64,000 nucleotides of DNA from Anseranas semipalmata (taxonomy: Eukaryota; Chordata; Aves; Anseriformes; Anseranatidae), in contig VXAA01006465.1 of NCBI GenBank assembly GCA_013399115.1, positions 1 through 64,000 of the forward strand, written 5' to 3'. Made by a program: the position numbers and the translations under genes. The notes beneath the pieces were generated by a model. The model had not been told where the DNA came from. It made no database searches and saw only the letters and a list, made by a program, of their open reading frames with translations. Shown piece by piece: positions 36,259-48,454 of the stretch (positions are counted from its first letter, which is position 1; each line of letters starts with the position of its first letter).

Positions 36259-39196
36259 TGAAAATAACAGATCTAATTTGCTCCCAGAGGATATATTTAA
36301 GTATAGCTCCATTGACTTTAATAGTTACTTGACACTTCAGAGGAGCGTCAGTGAGAGGAAAATTTAACCCAATCTTCTCAGAGTAAGCAAGCACAGGAGA
36401 ATTTATGAATCGGTAATTTTTTCAGATTTCAGTTATGAAATTGCAACTTCACATATCTATCTCAAATGTAACATTTTATATAGAGTTATTTGTATTTCTT
36501 TTTGATTTTATGGTCAAAGTTTCTGAATGAAAAGGCAAGATGCTTTGCGTTGAAATCAGTGGAATACAAGGTTTGAGTACCTCTAAATTGTCATACTGTG
36601 CTGGCTGAAATTCCATACCCAAGATGATGCGTTTGAGTCCTCCAAAATGGGATGGGGCTGGCACAGACAGAAACTCAGTCTAGCAATGCTAGCTGACAGT
36701 CTTGTTTTGCTGGCTGGCATGGGCCTCAGACAGAAGTTAGGGGGGAATCTTGTTTCCAAGTGCAGGACAATTCCTGGCACCCATCTTCCATAAAATCACT
36801 CTGAATGTCGTTCTCTGCCTTCCCTCCCAATGTAATATGATGGAGTGAGACTGGAGCAGCACTGCAGTGGGCCGCTCTTCCTGTCACTCAAGGCAGTGAC
36901 TAACCTGGTTGTAGTCACAGCCATCCATTCTTCTGGTGCTGCTGTTGTTTACAGCATGGAGATTGTTCGGGAGTAGAGTTTGTCTCCAGTTCTACATGAA
37001 AGAGCTGGTTGTTATCATTTGAGTACTGTTGTCATTGCAACGGGAGGCACCTTTAGTTTGAGATGACTCTAGATACATGCGAGAGAAAGTGGAAGTCAGC
37101 CTTCTCACTCTAATTGTCTGGCTTCACGTAGAGATGGATGTTGTCATGTGGGCACTCGAGGTCCAGAAAACGCGTGCTGTCTGCGTGAACTAAATGCAAC
37201 TCTGTTAGGCATCATGATCCTGGATTGTGAGAAAAGTCTCCATAATCCTGGATGTTTGTACAGCTGGAGCTCTGTACCACTGGAGCTCTGTCTTCGCTTC
37301 TGATGTGGCGGAGCAGGAGGAGGTTCAGACTACTTACTGGTTTCTTGTGTATTGGTTGATGTCCATTTCTGCTTTACTGGAGCATTATAATAAACAAAAC
37401 ACAGCATTTAACTGCCCTTGAGATAAATGCTTATATTTAGCCCATTTTTATTTATTTATTACGCAACACGTAATGAGATGCTGTATTTGAAAATATCTTG
37501 AAGTACAGTGCAGTAAGCAAGGAACGGTTTTGTGCACAGCACGCAAAAGGCTGGTCCTTGCTGAAGCTGCAGACAGCGTCAGCCTTTTGGTTCAGTTTAT
37601 TCTAAGATTTGGGTGCACACTGAGATGTCAGTGGATTTGATTTCTTTTTAAAAAACTCTTTACAGAAGTTTTAAGTAAGGTTCCTATCTGAGTTAGAACA
37701 TCTTTTCTTAGATGTAATTAATTTGTTTAAGAAAACTACCTAAAAACAACCCCAATTACACAAGTAGAGTAAAATTTATAGTTCCCTATGCATATAACGA
37801 TTGGAAACTGCTCTGTCCCTTGCTAAAAGAAGTTTGTTAAGAAACTTGAAGGCAGAGAGAAATGTCATTTTTGTAGACCTTTCAACAAGATTTCAAGCCT
37901 GAAGCCTTTTAAGAAAACAGGACAGTTACAGCGTATGAGTCTTTCATATACAACTATTCATTTAGCTATGTAAAGAGAACTCCTAAAAGGTAGGAAACAG
38001 GCATAGGACTCTGTGATCTGTTTTCACAGTGGTAAAAATTTGCCAGTGGACTTCCAAAGGGTTTGTGCTTGGTTCAGTGCTGATGTTCATTCATATTCAT
38101 TTATTCATTCTCAGTATATTCATAAATGAGCTGGAAAAGGTGCAAATTGCTGTTAGGGATGTGCATTAGTACTATCAGCAAATCTGTGTTTTTCCCTTGT
38201 GTTTTTGGACAAAAATAAAAATCCATTGACTTTTTGCTTTTGAAAATAATCCATAAATGACCATGGTATTTGTAGTCTTTAGTGTTTAATTGTGTATATT
38301 GTTTGCATATGGCTGTGATCTCGCTATCCTTGGGCCTGCAGAAGTCCCTGGAAAGAGCTGAATAGATATTTTACACCTTGATGTTGAGGAAGAAATGTCA
38401 AGGGATACTCTTATGTCCACTGGTGGTGACTCTGAAGAAAACCAGGTGGTAATGGTGACAAAGGGCAGACTCAGATTTTTAATGAGATTTAACACAAGTG
38501 GCAGTGAATTGTTAGGTTTTAATTTGTACTTCTTTAGTTAAAATCTATAACCTCTGAATCCTGATGCTTATTTAGAGAATCTAAGGGGGAAAAAGTGAAA
38601 CTCCGTCTATCATTTTGAGAAAACACCCAAAACTGGAGTCTGGGTAGAGTTCTTCCTCCTGTTATAGAGGCTGGCCTTATCTGGCTAATAGGCCAAAGCA
38701 GAGGCCTTCAGGGATACACTGGAATGTGTTTTAGACATGAAATGCACAGAAAAGACCCTATATGCTGTCTCTGAATACTTTGATGCCATTATGACAACCT
38801 TCCTATCTGATTTTGTTTATGATTACATCAAAATTGCCCTCCTGGTAAAGTGCACTATAAACTTTAATTGAATTCTGCTAAGTTTACCACACTGTCAAAG
38901 GCAGGAGGAGACTGTAATGTCTTTTTATGTGCAATATAATTATTCGCTTCTATTTCCTGAATACATTTTAAAAGTTTGTAGATGTTAAGAGAAAGCACAG
39001 AACAGCAGAACCTGCCCATATTGTGGACTTCTCTTAAGCCCCTTATATATAAATTTTACCCTCAAGCATGGTGTCTGTACATATTTGATTTGGAAGGGCC
39101 CATGTATCTTCTTGCCTTGCCAACAGCGGTGTTCCACTATAAGAGAATAAGAAAATGTATGAGCACTACAGAAACCGGGATCCCTTTGGATCTTAC
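36259..39196. other. Unique non-coding sequence, 2.9 kb
   Basis: No gene is recognised. There is a 12-base direct repeat (ctggagctctgt) at 37264-37275 and 37280-37291. AT-rich stretches lie near 37430-37460 and 37660-37780. Short frames show no known domain. Confidence 0.6.
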
Positions 39197-39283
39197 CTGG
39201 TTCAAAAATACCTACGTGGTCCAGGCAATGGAGAATGCCACAAGTTGCAAAAGAAGAGAAGCCAACTAATAATGTTTGCTGTT
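39197..39283 (-). other. Candidate internal exon, 87 nt
   Basis: On the minus strand, 'gttttcctctgctcag' forms a good 3' splice site just before 39283. 'CCAG|gtaagatcc' forms a good donor at 39197/39196. The 87 bases between are open in a frame starting with two bases and then QQTLLVGFSSFATCGILHCL, and the exon ends in phase 1. It is phase-compatible with the next minus-strand candidate at 29473-29595, about 9.6 kb downstream in transcript direction. The peptide resembles no family I know, and its Cys/Ser/Leu-rich composition is also what chance frames give. Confidence 0.18.
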
Positions 39284-42097
39284 CTGAGCAGAGGAAAACA
39301 CCAAACTTTGCAGGCTGTTTAAACTTGAGTGTACAAGCAAGCAACCTCTTTTGGAGAAGTGCAATGTTTTACGTTAAAGTGGTTACCAAAAGTAAGGTAA
39401 ATGTTTATTTCTTGCTTAAATTAGAAAACTGAAATGAGTACCTAGCTATTACAAATATATTTTTGGCTCTTGAGAAAGAGACAAGATTTATTTCAAATGA
39501 AACATTTCTTAATGGTAAATTTATTTGAAGGAAATAATTTCATTTGTATTTATGACATAGAATCATAATAGGATTTTCAGGTAATGCTGATCTTGGAGAA
39601 TCCTGTGCTCTGGTCAATTATCTCTTGAAATGACCCTAGCTAACTCATCATCAACATGTAGGCAGTTCAGAGTGATCCTTTATTTCTCAATCTCATCTCA
39701 GTTGTCACTTCTTCATGCTGTTCTTCTTTGAAGTGGAAAAAAATCAAGGTTAAACCAACTGCAGGAGTGATTTTCTTTAACTTTGATTCTGAAATTTTCT
39801 TTGGGTTTCTGAAACATTTGCTATCTGCATAAGCTGCTGGGACTTTGTTCTTGCTTGTATTCAGTGGAGTAACAGTCCATCTGATTCCAGAAATCTCTGC
39901 AATCTGCAGTGTCTCATTTAATAATGCGGCATAAATAATTACCAATTTGCTCTGCATAATTGATACTTCCCTTGTTTCCATTTCAGCTTCCTGATTACAT
40001 TGACAAAACCATGCTTTTACTTTCTCACCTTTTAAGTTCTTACCTTGGAAGCTGAGTACATCTGCTTTGTTAATTCAGCGTAGGTGACAGCAGGAATGGG
40101 CCATGGTCCTTAGTGCACTGATTACAGGGAGATAAAACAGGCAGTTTCTCATTAATATGAATATAATCAGCTTATTATGGAAGGGTCTGGAGTCTGCAAT
40201 GAAACAGGGCTCCCTAGTGCCAATTGCTGTCTTAAGAAGAAGAGCAACCTCAGAGAGCATATCGACTGAAAAATACAAAAACCAGGGAATTGGATGGGGA
40301 GAGAGGTCACACACCTGCCGTTAGTGAAGTTTTGCTAATTGCTGAGGTCCCCTTGGTGCAATGTTCTTTTTCCAGGCCAGTCCTTCCCAGTGTGTTTTTT
40401 GTTATTTTCGTTTGTTTCTTTGTTTATTAAACCAAAGATCTTTCTGACATTTCTTTGTAATCTCTATCCCTGTATTGTTAAACTAGCTTTAAATTAGAAC
40501 TGAGCAAAGACTTACGTTGACATTTTGGATTTTTGCCTCATGAGTTTTTTTTCCCCTCTCTCATTTAGCTTTTGTGCCTGATTTTATTGTGCGCTCTGTT
40601 CAAATCCTGCAACACAGCTGACTGATGTGCTCAGGAGCTTGATCTTCTGGTCTGCCCTGCATTTCACATAGTGCTCCTTGGTGGCCTCACTCTGGTGGGA
40701 CATGCTAAGTCTTATTGCCTCTCTCTTTACAAGAGTCCTCTGGGGAGTTTGTTCAATTTCAACCTGTTTTCTTCAAAACCTACTTATTTTTAATTTATTT
40801 ATAAGCCTATAGGAAGAATATCCCAATAAATTATGGGCTGCCTTTGAGTTTGGGAACCATTTCTGTTCTCAGTTGGTCTATAATTCCATTTGAAATGAGG
40901 ACCTGACTTTCCCATTTGGAAATGTGTCCACATTTTGGGATGAAAGTTTCTGTCTCAAGGTAGTTAAAAGTGTGACTTGATGGAATGTAATTGATACAGC
41001 CAAGTGGTGTGACCGAGTAAGTGCTGCAGGTGATTGGCTCTGGATTCTGACAGTACACGAATGTAACTGATCACAGTGATAACATGATTTGCATGAGCCT
41101 TCCCAAATGTTCAGTATTAAGGAAGGCTAAATATGCTAAGAAGTATTGGGCAGTTGTCTTACAGATTGCTTAATGAAAGTTGGGCTCAGCTATCCATGTT
41201 TGAATGATTCTACAGTCAAAAATGAGCAACCTTGCAAGAGGAAAAGATAAATGTTTTCTCTGCAGTCATCTCTACCTGTATCTTAGTATGCTAAAGGTAC
41301 TCCTCATAAATATTATAGGACATGCAGATAATTGAACCCTTTTTAATTTACTTAGAGGTATTATGGACTTGGTCCTGGAAGTAAGCCGTGGTTAGGATTT
41401 AGCAAAACTTTCAGGCAGGTACGGTCCCAGTGCTCGCCAGTGAGGTGGCTGCTTACTTTGAGTTACACACTCACATTTACTCAGTAGGACCCAGTTTGTT
41501 TTGTGTCTTGCGAAGTCAAGTACTATACTGTTGCTGACCATGCTTTTGTTGTGCAGCTTCTCAGATGTTTGGATTTGACCTTAGAGAGACATTTCTGTAG
41601 AGAAACACAGCTGCAAAAAATGACTTGTATTCTGTGTTGTGTTCCCACTGCGTTGTGTTCCAGGGAGGAAGTCTGGCACAAGGAAGTCTGCAACGCTTTG
41701 TGTAAGGCATAAAGATCAGTCACTTGGCTGTGGCAGATGCAGACATAGCAAATAGTGAAACTGGGATAGAGAGGGGACAGAAAATAAGGGGTAACAAATG
41801 ATGCATGTTTGGGAAGAGCAATCACTTCCCTGATAACTTCACTCCAGCTCCTAAGCACAGATAATGTCTCTTTTCCTGAATGGTTCCTATGAATGTGAAG
41901 TGGCAATTACTTATTATACACCAGCCATCAGAGCTGGATGCTGATATGGAGAAGAGAATTACATACTTCAGCTGGAGACCAGCAAAACTGTACAATTCTA
42001 CTTTCTCTATTCTGTCTGAAAAGGTATAGAGGGGAGCATTGCCCAGTGAAAAGGCAGGCAAATAAACCAAATGTTTGAAGTTCCTCTTCATTTTGAT
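39284..42097. other. Unique non-coding sequence, 2.8 kb
   Basis: No gene is recognised. A 104-codon minus-strand frame at 39667-39981 is rich in Lys, Glu and Thr, but I know no homologue. A pyrimidine-rich acceptor-like site (cttgtttccatttcag) ends near 39987 on the + strand without a matching donor. Confidence 0.55.
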
Positions 42098-42785
42098 ATA
42101 GAATAGAATCCTAGAATATCCTGAGTTGGATGGGACCCACAAGGATCATTGAGTCCAATTCCTGGCTCCACACAGGACCACCCAAAAATCAAACCCGTAT
42201 GTCTGAGAGCATTGTCCAAACACTTCTTGAACTCCAACAGGCTCAGTGCTGTGACCACCTCCCTGGGCAGCCTGTTCCAGTGCCCCACCACCCTCTCGGT
42301 GAAGAACCTTTTCCTGATATCCAGCCTGACCCTCCCCTGTCACAGCCCCATGCCGTTCCCTCGGGCCCTGTCGCTGTCACCAGAGAGCAGAGCTCAGCGC
42401 CTGCCCCCCCGCTCCCCTCGTGAGGAAGCTGCAGGCCGCCATGAGGCCTCCCCTCAGTCTGCTCTTCTCTGGGCTGAACAAACCAAGGGACCTCAGCTGC
42501 TCCTCGTACGTCTTCCCCTCTAGACCCTTTACTACCTTCGTAGTCCTCCTTTGGACACTCTCTGATAGTTTTATGGCTTTGTTATATTGCGGTGCCCCAA
42601 ACTGCACACAGTACTCGAGGTGAGGCCGCACCAGAGCAGAGCAGGACACTCACTTCCCTTGACTGGCTAGCAACGTTGTGCTTAATGCACACCAGGATAC
42701 GGTTGTCCCTTTTGGCTGCCAGGGCACACTGTTGACTTGTAATCAACTTGTGGTTGACCAAAACCCCCCAGATGTGGGTACAGAA
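42098..42785 (-). mobile_element. CR1 LINE, long 3' fragment
   Basis: The longest repeat in the window. Read on the minus strand it covers part of ORF2, the 3' UTR, and the end at 'atagaatcctagaatatcc' (plus-strand text). The + strand shows the usual antisense landmarks: 'gggacccacaaggatcattg', 'cctccctgggcagcctgttc', 'gctgctcctcgtacgtcttc', 'cagtactcgaggtgaggcc' and, at the 5' end of the element, 'aggatacggttgtccctttt' with 'gctgccagggcacactgtt'. Several frameshifts are present. It is inactive, and the 5' boundary is approximate. Confidence 0.95.
42377..42649 (-). pseudogene. CR1 ORF2 C-terminal relic
   Basis: The minus-strand frame contains [19 protein letters not shown] and, after a gap, [20 protein letters not shown]. 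These fit the segment after the reverse-transcriptase core of CR1, usually '[19 protein letters not shown]...[19 protein letters not shown]'. The conserved Trp is replaced by Gly, and the frame drifts afterwards. It is not functional. Confidence 0.9.
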
Positions 42786-45700
42786 ACATTTGCTAGCATT
42801 TTGTGCTGCAGAAGGAGATTCATACCTCCCAATCTAATGCACCTGGTTTAGTTTTGTTGTGCACAAATTAGGCTAATCTTTCTCCATTGACTGTAAAGGG
42901 AGCCTTGGGAAACATACTCTGTATTGCTTTCTGCAGAAATCTGTCTTCCCTGATTGTGTAGGAAGATCAGGGAGTCTAACTTCCTAAATTTGATGTTTTA
43001 GGTGTTGAATGCTTGGCATTGCTTATACTGTTTCCCCTCTCATCCTGTCATAGAATAATCTGTTATTTGAGGGCTCCAGGTGAAGAAAGCTTCAGCAATC
43101 TGCATGATGCTAACGTACCCTTAGTTTTGTGCTCAGGTGCTGTCCTGAACAGTTATGTGTTTCACCTTGTGTTGTGTGTGTTATCGTTTCCTTCCTAAGT
43201 CTCGTAATTATGCACCCTCTAATACTGCAGTAAGTCATGTATAATGTCAAGTCATAATATCTCTCACTTATGGCTCATTCCTCGAACAGAATTTCATGTA
43301 CAGGGGCTTTATTTAAGATATTTTAGTTGTTTTTTTGTTTTTTTGTTTTAATTATTATTATTAAGTATATGCTGTTTGTATTATAAAAGGGGGACAGGGG
43401 AATGTGCTTTACATTTGAATGGCAGGGAGATAGGTTGTGAGGCTCTTGCGTTCCTAGGGTGAGAGTTCAGAGAAGAGGTTAGTTACCTCCCAGAGGTGCT
43501 TTACATCTTGTTGTAGGAGACTCCATTGCCTGAAAGAGTAAATATCAACCTTGGTGCATGCTCCATTCCCATGGAGTTATGTTTGACCTCACTAGTTGCT
43601 TGGCAGCTCAAAGCACAGGCTGAAAGCACAATGTTGTTTAAATCTGTTTGTGATGGGGCAGAGATGGAGAAATGGACTTTTCTTATAATGCAGGAAATAT
43701 GAAGTTTAGGAATATAAATACAAGCAAATGCTTACTAATTTTGCCTGATTTATTCACACAGTTACCTGCCCAAAGCAACACGTCTCCTGAATTATGACAT
43801 TTTTTTCATGCAGATGGAGGGTCACAAGATGCACACAGTCTGTCTTGTAAACTCACACAATGCCTGCACTGCTGCTACTCTGAATGTGGGATTGCATTTC
43901 TGTTCATAACTGAAAAAATAGCTTTTCTTATATTACTGGTTGATCTCCCTCTTGGGATGAGTTTGCTTTACTCACCTCCAGTTTTCACTGTGAACTTGCC
44001 ATGGTGCTAATTTCTATCAGCTGTTCCAAAGAGCTTGTTCTCCAAAAGCACCCAACAGAGAAATGTCCTGCTCCACACCTGGGCAACTGCTGTGACAAGG
44101 CCCTGAGTCTAAAATTGTCCTGGCAGCTGTTCTCGCTTGTGCTGTGCTTAAAGCAAACCCCAAACCCAACCAACCAACCGGACAGCTGTCTCAGCTGCTT
44201 ACCTGTACCTCACACCATGGATACATGTGTGCTGTCAGCTTGAGTTACAGCAGAATATTACAGTCTGTCTTTTCTAACACCAGAGCATTCAGTCTTGAAT
44301 TTCCTTCAGTGGGGGAACAAAAAAGTATCTGAGTGTGAAGCGTGAGTTCAAGCTGTCTGTTGTTCAAAGGTCTGTGTCATGACATTAATTTGTTTGGGTG
44401 CTAGATTTCCTAGCCTCTAAAAGAAATTATGTTGTGAAAATAATATAAAGGAAGCATAAAAATGTATGTGTATTTCCTTTAGTTCTGTTTGCTTACATTT
44501 AATATGTGAGGAGAGGGAACAGTTTTGATGCCAAATGCATGAAAAGAAAATAGCTAAATTTGGGTCATTTAAGCAACAAGCAGTTTTTTTCACTTGTGAA
44601 GTCAGCTTTCAAGGCAAACACAAAAAAGAAATATGGTAAGAAATAAGTGGATTACAAAGCACTTGTTGATTAACAGGAAAAAATGTTATCCTGAAACACA
44701 AATTAGATCCTTTCCCCTAACTGTCTTACAGAATGCAAATTTTGCAGACTGTGCTTCATGTTTAAGTCTTAGTGAGATCTCCAAAACAGCCTAAGAAAAT
44801 TCTGACAAGAAATATGGTTCATTGGACTCCTGATCTCTGTCTATCCTGTGGCTCTATAAGGCTTTTGAACTATTTTCAGCCTTGAATTGGTTTGTCTGCT
44901 CTTCCTACAACATACCACAGGGTATAAACCTGGATGAGCGGAGTTAAGAAACAAAATTAGGAATGAAGTCTGAATGTCTTTGCCTAGTATATACATCTTG
45001 GACCGTGCTAGGAACACCAGGAATAAAAAAATAAAATAAATGAATGAATAAATAAATAAAAATAAACAGATAAAATGAAACAAACCTGGAGTGACTCAGG
45101 TCTAAAAACTCCAAATAATTACAGAATCATTGAAGGGTAATGTTTTACTATAGGATGTATATGAGTTCTTTTAAAGTTAGTGAAATAGCCTCTCTGGCAA
45201 CATCTTTAGGGTTTTGTTTGCAACTGAGAGGCTACAAATACAGTTGAATAAAAATAACGCTTCCTCTCCCCACTCTGATTCTCATATATCATATGGAACG
45301 TCTTACCCAGGTTCCCATGAAACTCTTGCCTCAACATAAATGCTGAAAATTTACGTGATTTTAAAAAACAACCAGAGAAATTTATGGGTCTAATATATGG
45401 TCCTCTGGCTCAGGAAGTCTGAATCATAGATGCTGTGAGAATGAGAGTGTGTGCTGGGGAATGTGGCTAGGGAGGAGTGTGAGCCATGTCTGTTAACCTT
45501 GAAGGGAAATGATGCACGTGGAAGTGGCCGTAAGGACCCGGTGTTAGTGCAGAGGTCCTTTTGAGTAGGACCAGCTGACCTCTGATGGGTCATGCTGTCT
45601 GAGAACCTGTTCCATCTCTCCCTTAGCTCATAATGCTGGAAAAATTGAAAATAGACCTGTGTTTTCTGTTCTACTTCTGATGCTCGTTCCTTGGGTGTTG

Positions 45701-46964
45701 TGTTCTAGAGAGTGTTTCCTTCTTCTCTGGGGAGCCCTATATACCTCTTGTTGTCACCCAAGCATCTACTTTATGCTTATTCGTGAGCTTTTACCTCTGC
45801 CACAGAGCAGATGCTCAACCATTTCTTATTCTGAAAAATGGATTAGATGGCCAGATGGGGAAACTGTGATAGCCCAGGGTTTATGCAAATACTTCCGGAA
45901 TCCCCATCACCACACCAGCCTAGTGACAAAGTTTTACGTGAACACTTTTGTTAATCAGGAAGGAGGCTAGCCAGTGTTAGCAGGCTTGTCTGTAGTTTGA
46001 GATGCAGGTTTAACTCCACACTCTGGCAGCATTCTTACGTGAATGTGGACAAGTCAGCATGTCTGTGCTTTAGTTCTTTCACTGGTAGCCTGGGGATACA
46101 AGCATCAGGAATCATGCAAGAAACAGGCTAAAGACCACAGGATGCCCTAATACTATGCTAATGAATGTATAAGTACCACAGGCAGTAATAGGCAACAGTA
46201 CAAGGCTCTTAATGTCCCTGGTACGCAGAGTATGCTGTCTAAGAAATGTGTTTAATACCTGTAGGGATGGTATTCTTTGTTGAACTCACAGTAATTTCTT
46301 CTTTGTGCTTGTTATTTCATTCAGTAGGTTTAGGGCACAGGTTACCAATTGAGTTTAATCGTGATAAATGAGCATTGTTTTAGTGAGATGGACTAATACA
46401 CTAGTTAGCAGGCTTCACTGACAAACCCAAAAGGAATGTTTTTAGGGCAGCTTGTAGCAATCAAAAGGATTTTTCAGGGTCTTGGCCAAGTGTGAACTCA
46501 GACCATAATTTCAGAAGATGCCAGTTATAAGTCTGTTGCTCGACTGCCTTTATTCCTTTCTGTTTTGGAGACTTTTTTGCTAAAAGATAGCTTTATGTTT
46601 GGCAGCCTTCCTGAACATACTGTGCTGCCACACTATGAATGTGTCCGTACGCTCTATTTTTAAATAGGCTTTTTAACACAGCTGCTGTTGTCACTGGTAT
46701 TTGCAGTGGAACACAGATGCCCAGACCTTACCGTGGTTGATCTTACACAGGCACAGCAAGGATATGTCTGCCCTGCCTTTCAGTTATGATCTCAGCAGCT
46801 GCAGTAACATTCCTGCATACCTCAGTCCACAGGGACTTTGTGTGGTAGGAGGGTGTAGTTCTTTGATCTGTGCTCCTTTTTCCTCAGAACCTCTGACTCA
46901 TACTCCTTATTAGTCCCTTCTCAACTTGAATGGTAAGGATGTATTCTGTGTTGCGATCTCAAAG
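42786..46964. other. Unique non-coding sequence, 4.2 kb
   Basis: No gene is recognised. Low-complexity stretches are T-rich with ATT units at about 43323-43362, CCAA units near 44158-44180, and an AAAT/GAAT run at 45022-45077. Open frames are short and unrecognisable. Confidence 0.6.
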
Positions 46965-47070
46965 TCAAAAGTTCACAGAAATCAGGACTGGAAGGAACTG
47001 CAAGAGGTCCTTCCTCTAGTCTTTTTGCACTGATGTGATGCAGGGCCAGCTATATCTACTATCCTTTATA
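46965..47070 (-). mobile_element. Old, diverged CR1-type LINE 3' end
   Basis: The + strand text 'tcacagaaatcaggactgg', 'aaggaactgcaagaggtcc', 'ctagtctttttgcactga' and 'tgcagggccagctatatcta' follows the antisense 3' end of old reptile-type CR1 elements, where the usual text is 'tcatagaatcaggactggaagggacctcaagaggtcatctagtccagccccctgcac'-like. Divergence is clearly higher than in the other CR1 copies, so this is probably an ancient insertion. The distal limit is uncertain. Confidence 0.7.
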
Positions 47071-47075
47071 GCTGA

Positions 47076-47119
47076 AAAGAATAGAGTAGCTTTTTTTTTT
47101 TTTTTTTGGAAAGAATAGA
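47076..47119. repeat. Poly-T (17) flanked by 10-base direct repeats
   Basis: The exact direct repeat aaagaataga lies at 47076-47085 and 47110-47119. Between the copies are gtagc, seventeen T (47091-47107) and gg. This looks like a target-site duplication around a pure poly-A tail on the minus strand, or a slippage product next to the old CR1 end. Confidence 0.75.
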
Positions 47120-47991
47120 CATAGATCTTCAGATCTGTAATTGCAATCTTTATCATGTTCTTGTGTTCTGAGACCCCTGCAATTACTGCAACATTATTGT
47201 GATGTTATTTATGGCAGATGATCCTGAAGACCCCTTAGGTCTGGAGATGCCCGAAGCAATCTATTTCATCCGTCATCCAGAATACTCAGTGGAAATTGAC
47301 TGTTGTAGATACTGTAATGGCTGTTACAACCTTGTCCTGTGCCAGTGGAGATCCACAGCTTATTTTGTGCAAATGTTTTTATTGAGGCAGGATGGGGATA
47401 TCTTTTGGTTACTACTCACTTTTACAGAATCTGATAAATAATTCCACAGGTAATTGTAGAAAGATGTTCAATGCAAGGAGACAAAACTTCAGTGTAAATC
47501 ATTGTAGCTTTGCTGGTGTGAGTTGATCATGTTCCTTTAGGTTGGCTGGGAATCTGGGCTTACGTGTGTGACTCTCTATATTTCTGTAAAATAGCCTTCA
47601 ATAGTAAGGTATTTTTCCCCAAGTGTGGATTTAATCTTATTAGAGGCTACCTCCTCTTTCAGAAACTCCTGATTTCAGAAATCAAGGCTTATCTTGGGTG
47701 TGAAGTTTTGTCAATGCCATGTTTGCAGTGATGGCTTTGATGTAGGTCGTACTCTTCTCCTCTGTTTTGCCATTCCACAGATTAATACAGTGAGCTCTGC
47801 ACAGAACACGTGGGGGCTGTGTATATCATGCTAACAGACAGTGTTTGCAAAAGTTGTAATTCACATAGGCAGAGTCACAGCAATGAATTAGTGCTTTTGG
47901 CATTCGGGAAAGAAAGCCCATTTGAAATCCAGCTGCTTGCCAGCTGTGGCTATTCATAGTGAATATTACACTGACTGCTTTTTTCACTCCA

Positions 47992-48009
47992 ACTTTTCAT
48001 ATGAAAAGT
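47992..48009. repeat. 18-base perfect palindrome with CATATG centre
   Basis: The text acttttcatatgaaaagt equals its own reverse complement. The centre is the E-box CATATG. It lies at the start of an AT-rich unique block and may be a dimeric protein-binding site. Function is not shown. Confidence 0.9.
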
Positions 48010-48384
48010 GTAATGAATGATTTTATTGCCATCTTAAAAGTCTATTTATAATCCATTCATCACAAGATGAATGTGTGCATCTGATTCTCAACCTCTCTTT
48101 AATACCGTACAAAGCAGTGTTACTTAGTTTAAAGTTTTCTTGGCACAAATGTGAGACAATCACATTTCTTAACAGCTTGAGTGACCTTAACTGTTCACTC
48201 CTGTACTTCTAAAATGTGAGTTTTAATGGGTATTTAATACATATCTATTTCTTGCTATTTTTTTTTCTCTGCACCTCTACTTTTCATATCTCTTGTGATG
48301 CAATATCTGGGGAATGACTGGGAGTGCTTGGAGATTTTCAGTATGGGCAGAACCCTGTTAGTTCATTCTTCAAGACACCCACTG

Positions 48385-48454
48385 TTTTTTTTATACCTAG
48401 GTGCATAATTTTTTTTATACCTAGGTGCATAATTTTTTTTATACGTAGGTGCAT
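48385..48454. repeat. 24-base tandem repeat, about 2.9 copies
   Basis: The unit is eight T followed by atacctaggtgcataa. Copies are 48385-48408 and 48409-48432 (identical) and 48433-48454 (one C-to-G change, last two bases missing). The near identity suggests a recent expansion. Confidence 0.95.
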
